Of a stretch of DNA of 64,000 nucleotides, positions 19,501-27,286 are shown in pieces. The notes below the pieces were generated by a model. That model had not been told where the DNA came from and made no database searches. It worked only from the letters and a program-made list of their open reading frames with translations. This DNA comes from Fusobacterium necrophorum subsp. necrophorum (GTDB lineage Bacteria; Fusobacteriota; Fusobacteriia; Fusobacteriales; Fusobacteriaceae), in assembly GCF_004006635.1 (NCBI RefSeq), contig NZ_CP034842.1, positions 248,001 to 312,000 of the forward strand. Direction: 5' to 3'. The translations under genes and the position numbers were made by a program. Position 1 is the stretch's first letter. The number at the start of each line of letters is the position of its first letter.

Positions 19501-20079
19501 AGTTATTGTTTTTTGGGATACAGTTTTTTCAGAGATATTTTTTTCAGCTACGGTTTTTGGTGAGATATTAGCGCCGAAATCGACGGAATCGACGAATTCA
19601 AAAGGATTTTTGATAATCCCATAAGCACCATAGTTTATTCCTTTATAAACTTGACCGTATTCTTTGGCAAAAGTATTATCTTGAACAAACTCATTTCCTT
19701 TAAAATTATGTGTATTTCTGTTTCGATTTTTATTATAATTTCTCCAATCGTAAAGGAAAAAGAATTGAAAGGAGTCGTGTAAAGGTTTCATCCAGAAGTC
19801 AGCTCTTTGTAGTAAAAGTTTAGCTTTTAGGTCAGCATTTTGGATGAAATTTAAGTTTTTCAAAAGAAAAGTATCGATATGGATTTTATGGTTAAGAATC
19901 TCGGTATGAATCTGTTTACGAGATTTGAAGAAAGGCTTGTCTTTTGGAGAAGGAGTAGATGCAAAGGCAAAGGTTCCAGAGATAAGGAACGCGACCAAAA
20001 GACTGATAGAAAAGCTGTAATGTTTGCTATGTTTCAAGCAAGCTTTTAATTGACGTTGGACTTGATCAAAATAAATCAT
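9550..20079 (-). CDS. Giant type Va autotransporter B (complete, 3509 aa)
   Basis: A long signal peptide with an extended charged n-region ends at about AFA40. It is followed by a conserved-looking N-terminal domain, then a Pro/Thr-rich segment (about residues 185-315), then some 2800 residues of beta-helix-like repeats rich in GIGIY/VGIYAxN motifs. A helical linker and a roughly 300-residue C-terminal beta-barrel ending LRLHYKF complete it. The barrel should insert in the outer membrane and display the passenger; family members are adhesins. It is the last gene of an operon with a FadA-like protein, two lipoproteins and a parvulin-like protein; the gap to the preceding gene is 26 bases. RBS GGGGGGAAG precedes the ATG. 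The 3' 4 kb is shared with gene A. Confidence 0.96.
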   Translation of the reverse strand: MIYFDQVQRQLKACLKHSKHYSFSISLLVAFLISGTFAFASTPSPKDKPFFKSRKQIHTEILNHKIHIDTFLLKNLNFIQNADLKAKLLLQRADFWMKPLHDSFQFFFLYDWRNYNKNRNRNTHNFKGNEFVQDNTFAKEYGQVYKGINYGAYGIIKNPFEFVDSVDFGANISPKTVAEKNISEKTVSQKTITPPTIVSTTVAINAINAPQISTPTIADMTEPTEPQVIVNQPGTIPTLSSITVAPITALNISPTPPTVGEAPSINVPTVQRPATPAGFSPRLVSPPTVATKTVSISPVPNPPSTDVSYQDVPNNNTGWYGGGVTDNNGLIAQLDLLTGNYEMYFRGHNQGQDHKFENATDVSSILPSSYSVNNMQKVAFYAIGGKAQVTIPEVVKIKAVGNNTTNAALNAIFYLGNNSSAGNPESKIINKAKVDLYGNKIVIANIDNVQSTGNITFENEGDITGKAESGEFASGKSGSSDIGNFIFGGYSYGNAGVDTIKNGSNGKVIFYAPKSVGWAYTSSAIQSIKRSSINDGTMKLYGHHSLGVATDNDATVEQMSWADIQLNNPIQILGDESVGASIRTEPDETKSSNFFNSKWNIQIGGLSGNNQDVTYGNTKTNVSKVEQSVGLNFDFTIHSSGFSLRKINKYKIVLEDDAANSVGIRVGKAKIQLNDADNFTNLSLKGENNVGFLADGSDSVLEYNNTKNGAISLGNNTKNNVLFATIMGGKLNVKNNLTLENTSSESFLFFYAKDNNSMLTQEKDFSINHNGKNSIIGYATSGGKIEIKNTTIALPSIPDSKTIINSSSLPSSTVTLAGEGSVGYYAESGSEIISKNSKLKIEDGSALAYAKDSNSKIDLSASLLDYSGEGYSLYTENNGKIVANNSVLVLRGKAVGMKVNSVTSGDISFTNGKIVMMSNDAIPFVASDITSTVNVSNIIGGLGLPNNITIAKGKDGGTVFNKYKIAAVDGMANLTIDQNLDKKDATDDNNEESTDLNKKASYALFRRYLIQRAKVEANGKTIKAVLDSSDLTKLDATQVVGLEMSSSKNATSENDTAINLRGGSKIIADRKDRGAGAVGAYINYGLVNIDTTSGIEVEKDASGNSANSGAVGVYAVNGSKVDNKGNIEAGGKESVGILAMGYGESGGTAQKNQFGKTGEGDITVTNSGKIIMSDNDAIGIYVKNNKTTTTSSTHKVTNTGNIEVKESDAKTAIGIYADKSTVIPKDGTIKIGKKAVGIYADNSTIGSSSTDNLGRIDFAGESGVGIYLKGSSSSLTGNQLTLKQSTTGDFKGKVGILVARETASTITTEVKTKDRSDTINDVIAYYSKNNGTLTVQSDFELYKNSVGIYGAVNGSTPENLAYSGNKTMKLGEGSTGMFGKGSINFTGGSKIELKGDNSVGVFVTGNSGNISSEGNIKFSKEKSIGLYGANGATVNDKTASMDFSDTNAKNNIGVYLAGAKWEDVRTSPYTFNSDHSKNNIYLFAQGSHNGGVDTGSTATLKNEFKVDPSGTASATAKTIGMYFDTAVKDKTTFVDNTLDMTASSAKVTVTKGGIGVYAKNENTSKGNIINRINISSDGQGSVGVFTDGNLKLSGTTGTIEAKSQGIGLYGNKGKVTVDGKHKVEVTSAGTGMYMANGGYLRGGTLELENKTAGAAAAGIYYTKGTNNNEVNHDTDLTINSGSSLLALYVDGGIKLNNAKTIKIGDGENNVGAFVTGGSTFKNIGSITLTDSIKNAIGVYVENGEATNESGKNIRVYDYSITGTGTPSIGMMARAASGKTAKVKNIGNIIADGEAIGIDVENGSVGENSGTITAKNKEISGVEYKAIGAYINGANAKFTNKSGATISAENIALALQGTSANKILNSGTLNLTKTAAVGAYAKDSVVDFDIAPTVALGVDKTVALYATGTTKIKSQITSAAGKSHIGIYAEGDAEFQTGSKVIVSNGSGSNYGIGIYTKAGYNKDVNTDIQQNGKETIGLFLGSNGGAGSTVKHTGTIDVGGGIGTFIPKYSKFVAQNTTFNIGTNGTAVFLKGGTADLGSTGTANINFTGSGRAIYQDGGTLTTGAGLHITGTGSFLTLKNADSTINSIVEVGTNGIGIHSIYDSSAQNYTLKLASPTGDIKLNGDKATGIAAVAKNTVNPRKVDVINEGTIETVSGNQMTGVYGVGANIDNQGKVNIGTKGVAIYTTNENSLGNTVLKNNGEIILTGDSATGIVAMKVNTNQDFIGGNITGTADKLVGMYFKDSVTATFVKDVNISLGTNARGLIFDAGQDFTITSSNKNKITIGNTTDIASRGIGISALGVNGTVSNTDVIVGEGSLGLYAKDKKLTFALSTGKLESSDTNKSSILAYADENDSEIVLNGGGTLKVGAKGIALGTKSGKITADTTTTVEVDGAKGLGAYVENGGSIDSNFDIKVKSAEGIGMYAKGGNVASIAKVSEITGNKSIGYVFENITNAITIANPIQLTDTNATGQVGVVAQGTGNGLTVTGVSVVGSNNTGIYSATGKAVTNTGILTVGDSNGKSSIGIYSKDGAVTSTGNATIGKNSVGIYGEKTLATVSGNMTVSDKAVGVLLKNTDLAQGNAQINGTLNVAADGAVGLQVANATTKVTGDLSVGSGDSKGIFAEGNGDIETKGNITVGINSVGIYKNGTGEVKTATGKTLTVDEKGYGIFSKGAKVTNQMSVTASKDAIGIYVDGNDLTSTGTVTVGNKGVGLLIKGTGKTLSSTGAITVGSNNSVGLYAGENANIDQNGTVTVADNNGIGVYSKGTGGVTTSGNITVGKDSIGVYKDGTGSMTIGSASQAMTVDEKGYGIYSKGTNVNSHMTMTLGKEAVGIYAKGASIKQEGDITVGETTIGTNGFSDPNVNKNSIGIFGDASDISYHGHMTVDKPLSVGIYGMNGGNIVLTSGSTLDVKNGAYGIMTGKGVAGITVENGATINVDGKATATGATEKNVSFGIAAYSGTIKNEGDIYVTNEATGIYVAGTATLYNGTTGRIHIGAGGGKAQDKPGTNAAANIGGIKVTDKGEVTIGDRVITGGKISIDGDLTMQGLGIDVSTGKTVIDARSIRGVAFVTPNFSKGTNEQKITIQDVFRTPHQGIGTFSGEIKSQSVSWIAKISDGSKSEHGAASTKDIVMVRIPYQTLIVGEKYKNLASGLEKVRQHLPEGKSSDIFKSLDNITTHGEFAQAIANVRGDVYSNIQERMKTVESIFEKSYREVLDSYNVTRDVNKFSIINSKGKHRDNTFGVAGYDYSSVGVLYLNDREGFRYGGKYGWSAGLLGSDFDFKGETSKDSKEKVLSGKLGFHYQRALDREDDNAQWKWLSRAELSLSRHRTTRNSYIGEDKYQYRARFWSGEISWKNRVFYDYDINTKWSVRPYAGIDASYGHIFKVSESGNALKLQVKGKDYFVMTPNIGVETKYIIPIKDTHQAVLKADAQYFYDATKLYTSANKAKLQDSGAGYYDLTEPEHRRSRVSVGTEIGYEKENTYGVTFRAEYQGNRKSDVNYSLRLHYKF

Positions 20080-20105
20080 AAAAATCTTCCCCCCTGTATG
20101 AGTAA

Positions 20106-20522
20106 TTATAAGCCGGCATTATTGATACGCTCTAATTGGAGTAAATTATGTTTTTGCAGTAGTAATTTTTCATTTGCGTCTCGATAATGGGTAAGTTGTT
20201 CTTGTAAAGAATCCATTTGTTGGGCAACACGCTGCATTTCATAGAGGATAATTTGTCCGTTGGATTTCCCTGCATGAGGGTCTTCTTTTTTATTGGAAAG
20301 TTTTTTTTCATCCTCTGTATTATCTTGTTTATTATTTTCTGTGTGTTGCGCGATTTCTTGAATATCTTTTTCTTTCTCTTCGTTTTGTTTGAGTTGTAAT
20401 TGAGATTTTTGTTCAGAAAGTTTTAAAAGTCTTTGAAGTTGGTCCTTCTGAGATTCTACTTGAGAATTGGAACATCCAACGAAAGAGAGCATGGATAAGA
20501 TGACAAAAAAAGTTTTAATCAT
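20106..20522 (-). CDS. Coiled-coil lipoprotein of the adhesin operon
   Basis: The 138-residue protein has a lipoprotein signal with lipobox SFVGC (Cys17), then a Gln/Lys/Glu-rich helix with heptad character and a second helix (QRVAQQMDSLQEQL). It is expected to be anchored to a membrane facing the periplasm. Its start overlaps the end of the parvulin-like gene by eight bases, and the autotransporter begins 26 bases after it. The arrangement resembles fusobacterial adhesin operons such as radABCD, where small helper genes precede the large adhesin. A helper role is inferred. Confidence 0.85.
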   Translation of the reverse strand: MIKTFFVILSMLSFVGCSNSQVESQKDQLQRLLKLSEQKSQLQLKQNEEKEKDIQEIAQHTENNKQDNTEDEKKLSNKKEDPHAGKSNGQIILYEMQRVAQQMDSLQEQLTHYRDANEKLLLQKHNLLQLERINNAGL

Positions 20523-21162
20523 GTTTTTCCTCCTGTTGTATTTGTAAATTATCGGATAAAGTATGTTCTAAAGTTTTTGGTTCTTGAATCATTTCTTCTA
20601 TAAGTTGTCTTTGAAGATTTTGAAAGGCATTTTGCTTAAGTTCGGAAATAAGGGTTTCTTTTGCTTCCTCATAGCTTGCTTCTCTTGGGGGGTCTCTATC
20701 GATCAAATAGAGGATATGTGCTCCTCCTTCAAACTCGACAAGCTCTTTTGCCAATTTACCTTTTTTCAAATTCTGAATGGAAGAATAGATCATAGGATGT
20801 AAAGAGGAAACAGGGATCCATTGAGGAATATCTTCTTTCCTTTCATTGTATTTGTTTTTTTGCTCTTGAAAATTCTCAAGTTTTGTATTTTTGAACACTT
20901 CTCTTGCTTTTTGAGCATTTCTAATAAAAATGGTATCTAGTTTTACTTTTTCTTCGATTTGATACCTGAGTTGATTTTGTTGAAAGATTTTTTTTAGGGA
21001 ATCTTCGTCTATAGAAAAGTTCTGTAAACGTTGATTGGTTTTTCGATCCAAGTAGAATTGAATCAAGACCTCTTCTTGGGCTCTTAGGACTTGTTCTATT
21101 TCTAGCGCTGAGTAACTTTCTTCTTTTGCTTTTTTTAATAATAAGTTATGTACTAATTCCAT
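20515..21162 (-). CDS. Parvulin-like (PpiC/SurA-type) protein without signal peptide
   Basis: The 215-residue protein has a helical N-terminal half with a region like the chaperone part of SurA/PrsA (DEDSLKKIFQQNQLRY, then VKLDTIFIRNAQKA). It then has a parvulin-like stretch (IPQWIPVSSLHPMI, FEGGAHILYLIDRDPP). Such proteins normally fold exported proteins in the periplasm. No signal peptide is visible at this ATG, and the upstream lipoprotein ends one base earlier with the RBS AGGAG inside its coding end. Either the N-terminus was lost or the protein works in the cytoplasm. Position in the operon suggests a chaperone for autotransporter B. Confidence 0.75.
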   Translation of the reverse strand: MELVHNLLLKKAKEESYSALEIEQVLRAQEEVLIQFYLDRKTNQRLQNFSIDEDSLKKIFQQNQLRYQIEEKVKLDTIFIRNAQKAREVFKNTKLENFQEQKNKYNERKEDIPQWIPVSSLHPMIYSSIQNLKKGKLAKELVEFEGGAHILYLIDRDPPREASYEEAKETLISELKQNAFQNLQRQLIEEMIQEPKTLEHTLSDNLQIQQEEKHD

Positions 21163-21163
21163 A

Positions 21164-21604
21164 TTAATCTCCTATAATTGCATTAAATTTTGTTTCCAAT
21201 TCTTTTTTTTCTGCTTCATTATCAATTTCCTCTTGTCTTATTTTTTGGGCTTGTTCTAACATTTGTTCTACCTTCCCATGCGCTTTTTCGATTCTGTAAT
21301 ACAATCTTTCTTCAGGAGTCATATTTTTTAATAATTCTTGTTCTTTTTTTCTTTCTTCTTCCAAACGTTTTCTTTCAATTTCTTTTGGATCTTGTTCCTT
21401 TCGTAATCTGATTTCTTCAAGTTCTTTTTGTTTGGCAAGTTGAGCTTCCTGCCTCATTTTTTCTTCCTCTAATTTTTGATAAAACTTTCTCTTTTTCTCC
21501 ATTAATTGCAAAGCTTCTTGATGTTGTGAAGTTGTGGTTTGGATTTGGCTACATGCAGTTAGCAAGAATGCAAAGGTAGCAACTAGTAAGTATATTTTTT
21601 TCAT
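21164..21604 (-). CDS. Coiled-coil lipoprotein of the adhesin operon
   Basis: The 146-residue protein has a signal peptide with lipobox LLTAC (Cys18), followed by a very long Glu/Lys/Gln/Arg helix (residues about 25-95) predicted to form a coiled coil, and a second helical part with MTPEERLYYRIEKAHGK. It is the second gene of the operon, 19 bases after the FadA-like gene. A structural or docking role beside the adhesins in the periplasm or outer membrane is inferred from context. Confidence 0.85.
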   Translation of the reverse strand: MKKIYLLVATFAFLLTACSQIQTTTSQHQEALQLMEKKRKFYQKLEEEKMRQEAQLAKQKELEEIRLRKEQDPKEIERKRLEEERKKEQELLKNMTPEERLYYRIEKAHGKVEQMLEQAQKIRQEEIDNEAEKKELETKFNAIIGD

Positions 21605-21623
21605 AATTCCCCCTCATAAAGTT

Positions 21624-21998
21624 TTAATAAATGGCTTGTATTGTCTTAAACTGATGTACGATTTCTTGATTTTTATTGATTTCGGACTCTACTCTTTTGA
21701 TATACTCCTCATATTTTTTTATTAGCTGGTCAAAGTCTTTTTGAAAGAATCTCCCTTCCCTTTCTTTTTCAACATCTACGAATCTAGATTGAATTTCTTC
21801 TTTCAACTGTTCCAACTGTACAATTTTCTTCTCTGCCTTTTCCGAAAGTTCCTTCTCTTCTTGAAAACGATTTTTTTCCTGTTGCAATAAATCATGATAC
21901 TCTTTTTCCAAATCCTGTATTCCTAAAGATACAGTTTCTTCTGCAAATACCAGTGACGAAAGCAATAGTATTCCTAACATACTCCCCATCTTTCTCAT
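21624..21998 (-). CDS. FadA-family adhesin-like protein (first gene of operon B)
   Basis: The 124-residue protein has a signal peptide ending near VFA, then an all-helical mature part. It ends with the FadA-type pattern of F-x-K-DFDQLIKKYEEYIK and a terminal helix (IVHQFKTIQAIY). FadA proteins of Fusobacterium are secreted helical hairpins that polymerise and bind host surfaces. This copy is divergent from classical FadA, which the gene at 38334-38717 resembles far more. Being first in the operon, it may serve as a helper of autotransporter B instead of a free adhesin. Confidence 0.8.
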   Translation of the reverse strand: MRKMGSMLGILLLSSLVFAEETVSLGIQDLEKEYHDLLQQEKNRFQEEKELSEKAEKKIVQLEQLKEEIQSRFVDVEKEREGRFFQKDFDQLIKKYEEYIKRVESEINKNQEIVHQFKTIQAIY

Positions 21999-22130
21999 AG
22001 AAAATTCCCCCTTTTAATAATAAACCATCACTAAATACAAATAAAATATATCACAATAAATCGTTATGTTAATTTTACAAACATCATATTGTCATAATGT
22101 CCAGAATCTAGAAATTCTATACATAATATA
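21999..22130 (-). promoter_or_regulatory. Probable promoter region of adhesin operon B
   Basis: On the minus strand a TTAACA box, 16 bases and TATATT lie upstream of the FadA-like gene, whose RBS is AAGGGGGAA. The region is extremely AT-rich, so the exact boxes are uncertain. It is bounded upstream by the terminator of the TetR gene. Confidence 0.4.
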
Positions 22131-22225
22131 GAAAAAAGAATTTTAGAGTTCTTTTTAAAAACTCTAAAATTCCTGTGAAAATTTCATCCCTTTCTTTTAA
22201 ATCAGTGTCAGATTGACCCCAACTG
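22131..22225 (-). repeat. Dispersed 3' terminator element, copy 1
   Basis: A perfect 13 bp stem (GAATTTTAGAGTT with its complement, 22138-22172) is followed on the minus strand by TTCTTTTTTC. It lies just after the TetR gene. The adjacent GTGAAAATTTCATCCCTTTC part matches the other copies, but the distal motif is diverged here. See copies at 26734, 34641, 50212 and 56731. Confidence 0.7.
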
Positions 22226-22249
22226 ACAAAAATCTAAATTCAGAAATTC

Positions 22250-22777
22250 TTATTTTTTTCTAAGCTGTAATAGTTCTCTGATTTTTTCCTCCATCTCTTC
22301 CTCTGTCTGATACTCCTCAAAAGAATTGTAAAATCGTAATGCCAAACCATCACTAAAGAATAAATCCCCTCTATCTTTCTCCCAGTCGAATGTCTGATCT
22401 TTACTCAAAATCGCACTCAGAGCATCATACATTTTTTCACGAATCGGATTTCCCAATTTTGGGCTTGAAGTTAAAAAAATAGCTTTAAACAATTTACGAT
22501 GTTTTATTGAAAAAAGTGCAAAAGCAACACTTAAATTTTCATAACTATAATAATTTTCATATTTTTTTATAGGATTCAAAAACAATTCTAGAATTTCCCC
22601 TACCATAGCATTTTCCAAATCACCTAAAGATTTGAAATGATAATAGATAGGAGAAGTAGAAGAATCTAAAGCTGCTGCAATATTACGAATTGTGAACTTG
22701 TCGACTCCATTATGTTTAAAAACAAGAAATGCCGCTTTTAAAATCTGGTTTTTATTAAAAAGTACATCTCGCCCCAA
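22250..22777 (-). CDS. TetR-family transcriptional regulator
   Basis: The 175-residue protein has the N-terminal TetR helix-turn-helix (ILKAAFLVFKHNGV, then TIRNIAAALD and SPIYYHFKSLGDLE) and a helical ligand-binding C-terminal domain. The start appears to be TTG, supported by AGGAGGGG 11 bases upstream. A strong promoter lies at 22828-22856. It is transcribed alone and toward adhesin operon B, from which it is separated by a terminator. Targets and ligand cannot be told; the adjacent adhesin operon is one possibility. Confidence 0.9.
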   Translation of the reverse strand: MGRDVLFNKNQILKAAFLVFKHNGVDKFTIRNIAAALDSSTSPIYYHFKSLGDLENAMVGEILELFLNPIKKYENYYSYENLSVAFALFSIKHRKLFKAIFLTSSPKLGNPIREKMYDALSAILSKDQTFDWEKDRGDLFFSDGLALRFYNSFEEYQTEEEMEEKIRELLQLRKK

Positions 22778-22827
22778 ATTTATTTTCCCCTCCTAAATTT
22801 TTTGTTATAATTTCTTTATTTTACTTT

Positions 22828-22856
22828 AGAATATCTCACTTTTTTGAAGATGTCAA
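22828..22856 (-). promoter_or_regulatory. Sigma-70-type promoter of the TetR gene
   Basis: On the minus strand, TTGACA (22851-22856), a 17-base spacer and TATTCT (22828-22833) make a near-consensus promoter about 50 bases before the TTG start. Confidence 0.75.
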
Positions 22857-23085
22857 TAGCGCCGAGCGTTAAAAAACAGCGATTTCGACTTTGTAGAAAA
22901 GTCGTCTCCTCTAAGTACTAATATCCCACACTTTCTATTTTTCTTTTTCTTTTAAAAAAACATGATACCTATATCTCCAGATTATTTCTCTATTCAAAAA
23001 TATACCTTTGTTTTTCATATTCAAAACATATTTGACTTTTTTAAAACATAAACTATATCAAAAAGGTATATTTTACAAAAAAATA
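22857..23085. other. Intergenic region with GC-rich block and spaced inverted repeat
   Basis: No gene is seen. A GC-richer block (about 22857-22915) contains a small hairpin CGACTT/AAGTCG. Farther on, AAAATATACCTTT (22997-23009) and its complement (23062-23074) form a 13 bp inverted repeat 52 bases apart, resembling the ends of a small element or paired operators. The function is unknown. Confidence 0.4.
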
Positions 23086-23125
23086 AAAAGAGCTATCTCA
23101 AAATAAATCATTTTGAGATAGCCCC
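23086..23125 (-). terminator. Terminator of the hrcA-grpE-dnaK operon
   Basis: A 13 bp stem (GCTATCTCAAAAT, 23092-23104 with 23110-23122) around a 5-base loop is followed on the minus strand by a U-rich tract. It lies about 30 bases after the dnaK stop codon. Confidence 0.9.
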
Positions 23126-23153
23126 AGAATTAAAATTTACTGAATTCCATTTT

Positions 23154-25004
<1,851 letters not shown>

Positions 25005-25037
25005 TTACCCAGTTTATGATACTTTTCTTCCTGCAAG

Positions 25038-25598
25038 CTATACTTTTTTACATACCTTTACCATAGACGGTCGAATGACCTTATCTTTCATTTTGTATCC
25101 TTTTTGCAATTCCAACATTACTTCATTATCCTGAAATTCAGGACTGTCCTCCTGCATCACGGCATGATGAAACATCGGGTCAAATTCTTTTCCTAAAGCC
25201 TCAATTTCTTCTACGCCCTCTGATTTCATGACATCTTGGATATTTCGTAAAATCATTTCCACACCTTGTACCAAGCCGTCAAAATCGTTCGTTTCTTTCG
25301 CCGCCGAAATCGCTCTTTCCAAATTATCCAAACTTCCCAATAATTTTTCTACAATCTTTTGAGAAGAATATTGACGCAATTCTTCAATTTCTTTTTCTTT
25401 TCTCTTGGTAAAATTTTGGAAATCTGCTTGCTTACGTAAATAAGATTGCTTCCAATCTTCAATTTCCACTTTCAGTTTCCCAATTTCTTCCTCCGGAGAA
25501 AGAGTTTTTTCTGCAGTTTCTTCTTTCACTTCTTCTGCATCCAAAATTTCTTCTTTCATCTCTTCCAGGACTTCTTCCTTTTTTGCCTCATCCGTCAT
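25038..25598 (-). CDS. grpE: Nucleotide exchange factor GrpE
   Basis: The 186-residue protein has an acidic N-terminal tail, a long coiled-coil helix (YLRKQADFQNFTKRKEKE) and the C-terminal beta domain with FDPMFHHAVMQ and KGYKMKDKVIRPSMVKV. It releases ADP from DnaK. The start overlaps the hrcA stop by four bases, so translation is coupled. Confidence 0.98.
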   Translation of the reverse strand: MTDEAKKEEVLEEMKEEILDAEEVKEETAEKTLSPEEEIGKLKVEIEDWKQSYLRKQADFQNFTKRKEKEIEELRQYSSQKIVEKLLGSLDNLERAISAAKETNDFDGLVQGVEMILRNIQDVMKSEGVEEIEALGKEFDPMFHHAVMQEDSPEFQDNEVMLELQKGYKMKDKVIRPSMVKVCKKV

Positions 25599-26608
25599 TT
25601 CTTCACTTCCTTTTTCTCTATTCTATCAATTGCTCGATTTACTTCCTTGGTAACACAATCCAAAAGTCCTACTGTCTTGGAATATGCCATTCGTTTGGGA
25701 CCGATGACCCCAATAATTCCCTTTGCTCCTCCTAATTGGTACAAAGAATACACAAAACTATAATCTTCGAGTTCTTTAATTCCCAATTCATCTCCGAAAA
25801 TCACTTGAACTCCCTGTCCTATCTCCTCTCTCTTTTGAATCAAACGTTCAAACATCTGTCGAATATCTTTCTTCTCCGAGAAGAAATCCAAGACTTCACT
25901 GGCACTGTCAACATCTCGTTCCTTGAACATACTGGTAACATTATCAATAAAGAAACGATTTAAATCTTCCATAGAAGTCTCGGAAGATTGAATCATATCT
26001 CCTCCCAAGATAAATTCTTCAATTTCTTTTACTGTTAAATGTTCGTATTGAATTCTCTCATTCAACTCTTTTGCAATTTTTGATACTTCTTCTCGAGAAA
26101 GAGGGTTTAACAAATGAATTTTCTTCGTCTTTACTCGTCGATCTTTCATAATAATGACCGCCATGACAAAGTATTCATCAATATGAATCAATTCGATTCG
26201 ATGAATTTCCGAATCTACAATTCTAGGTTCCACTGCAATCCCTGCATAGCTCGTTAATTTCGATAGTAGACTGGAAGTGGTTTCCAGCAATTTATCTAGT
26301 TCTCCAATCCGTTCTTCGTAAAATCCCTCAATATTTTCCCGCTCCTGTTGAGATAATCGTTCCACCTTTAACAATTCATTCAGATAATAACGATATCCCT
26401 TATCCGTCGGGATTCTTCCGGAAGAAGTATGTGTTTTTCCAATAAATCCCATGTCTTCTAAATCCGCCATGACATTTCGAATGGTTGCAGAAGAAAGCTC
26501 AATTCCGTATTTTTTGACTAGAGTTCTTGAACCTATGGTATCTCCAAAGGTTAAATAATAGTTCACGATGGCATTTAACACCAATTTTTCTCTGTCACTA
26601 ATACCCAT
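25595..26608 (-). CDS. hrcA: Heat-inducible repressor HrcA
   Basis: HrcA represses heat-shock genes by binding CIRCE. The protein has the N-terminal winged helix (SDREKLVLNAIVNYYLT, TIRNVMADLEDMGFI, HTSSGRIPTDKGYR) and the GAF-like C-terminal domain with GPKRMAYSKTVGLLD. The frame extends to 26641, but the start is placed at 26608, where AGGAGG lies at the correct distance; this gives 337 residues. A CIRCE element lies directly upstream, indicating autoregulation together with grpE and dnaK. Confidence 0.97.
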   Translation of the reverse strand: MGISDREKLVLNAIVNYYLTFGDTIGSRTLVKKYGIELSSATIRNVMADLEDMGFIGKTHTSSGRIPTDKGYRYYLNELLKVERLSQQERENIEGFYEERIGELDKLLETTSSLLSKLTSYAGIAVEPRIVDSEIHRIELIHIDEYFVMAVIIMKDRRVKTKKIHLLNPLSREEVSKIAKELNERIQYEHLTVKEIEEFILGGDMIQSSETSMEDLNRFFIDNVTSMFKERDVDSASEVLDFFSEKKDIRQMFERLIQKREEIGQGVQVIFGDELGIKELEDYSFVYSLYQLGGAKGIIGVIGPKRMAYSKTVGLLDCVTKEVNRAIDRIEKKEVKK

Positions 26609-26634
26609 GTTGCAGCCTCCTTTCTTCGATCCTG

Positions 26635-26661
26635 TTAGCACTCATTATCATAGAGTGCTAA
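26635..26661 (-). promoter_or_regulatory. CIRCE operator
   Basis: TTAGCACTC (26635-26643), nine bases, GAGTGCTAA (26653-26661) matches the CIRCE consensus perfectly. It lies between the promoter and the hrcA start, where bound HrcA would block transcription. Confidence 0.98.
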
Positions 26662-26672
26662 TCTATGTTTAT

Positions 26673-26701
26673 AAGATACAATATGAAACGCGATTTGTCA
26701 A
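26673..26701 (-). promoter_or_regulatory. Promoter of hrcA-grpE-dnaK
   Basis: On the minus strand TTGACA (26696-26701), a 17-base spacer and TATCTT (26673-26678) form a housekeeping promoter just upstream of CIRCE. Confidence 0.8.
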
Positions 26702-26733
26702 TCTTTTTTTGCAAAGAAATCAAAATAGTAAAA

Positions 26734-26830
26734 GAAAAAAGAATTTCAGAGATTGTATTTCCAACATCTCTAAAATTCTTTTAAACATGTTATATTCTTC
26801 TCTTCATCAACACCCTTTGACAAAAAAACC
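26734..26830 (-). repeat. Dispersed 3' terminator element, copy 2
   Basis: Immediately after the 26831 gene. On the minus strand it begins with TTTTGTCAAAGGGTGTTGAT, continues through a variable part to a hairpin (AATTTTAGAGATG with its imperfect partner) and ends in TTTTTTC. The first motif is nearly the same in copies 3-5. Confidence 0.75.
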
Positions 26831-27286
26831 TTATTCAATCACACCATACAAAAAAGTATTTAAAATATTCTGCGGAGCATCGTAGTAAAAGCTGCTATTA
26901 TAATCGTCTATCAAATCACTGACAAAAGAATTGTATGCCTCCAGCAAAGCTTCTATCACACCCATTTGTTTCTCCTTGGCAATTCCTAAAATCAACCTTT
27001 TATAAACTTTCCCAATATCCCAATGGCTAGGAACGGCATATTTTGCTCTTCCTACATTGTCAAACTTTCCCTCTGAAATCTTCGCTTCCAGAATAAAATC
27101 ATCACTTACTCTGTCAATGTTGTCACTATGATAGACATCCGCTAAGTCATAAATTTTATGCAAACGTTCTTTTCCTAAAGCATTCACAATATCCACTCTT
27201 TTATTTTTTGTTTTTCTGGCAATATAATCAATAAGACTGCAAGTGAAAAAAAGGTCATTCTCTTTTTGAGGTTCTCGTCCTATCAT
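26831..27286 (-). CDS. DUF3791-like partner protein, probable antitoxin
   Basis: The 151-residue soluble protein starts with a segment (LFFTCSLIDYIARKTKNKR, NALGKERLHKIYDLADVYH) like proteins commonly found beside DUF3990 genes. Its start overlaps the end of the upstream DUF3990 gene by four bases, giving a tight two-gene unit. By context it is the antitoxin or an accessory to that putative ADP-ribosyltransferase toxin; this assignment is from memory of family neighbourhoods and not from a search. Confidence 0.6.
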   Translation of the reverse strand: MIGREPQKENDLFFTCSLIDYIARKTKNKRVDIVNALGKERLHKIYDLADVYHSDNIDRVSDDFILEAKISEGKFDNVGRAKYAVPSHWDIGKVYKRLILGIAKEKQMGVIEALLEAYNSFVSDLIDDYNSSFYYDAPQNILNTFLYGVIE

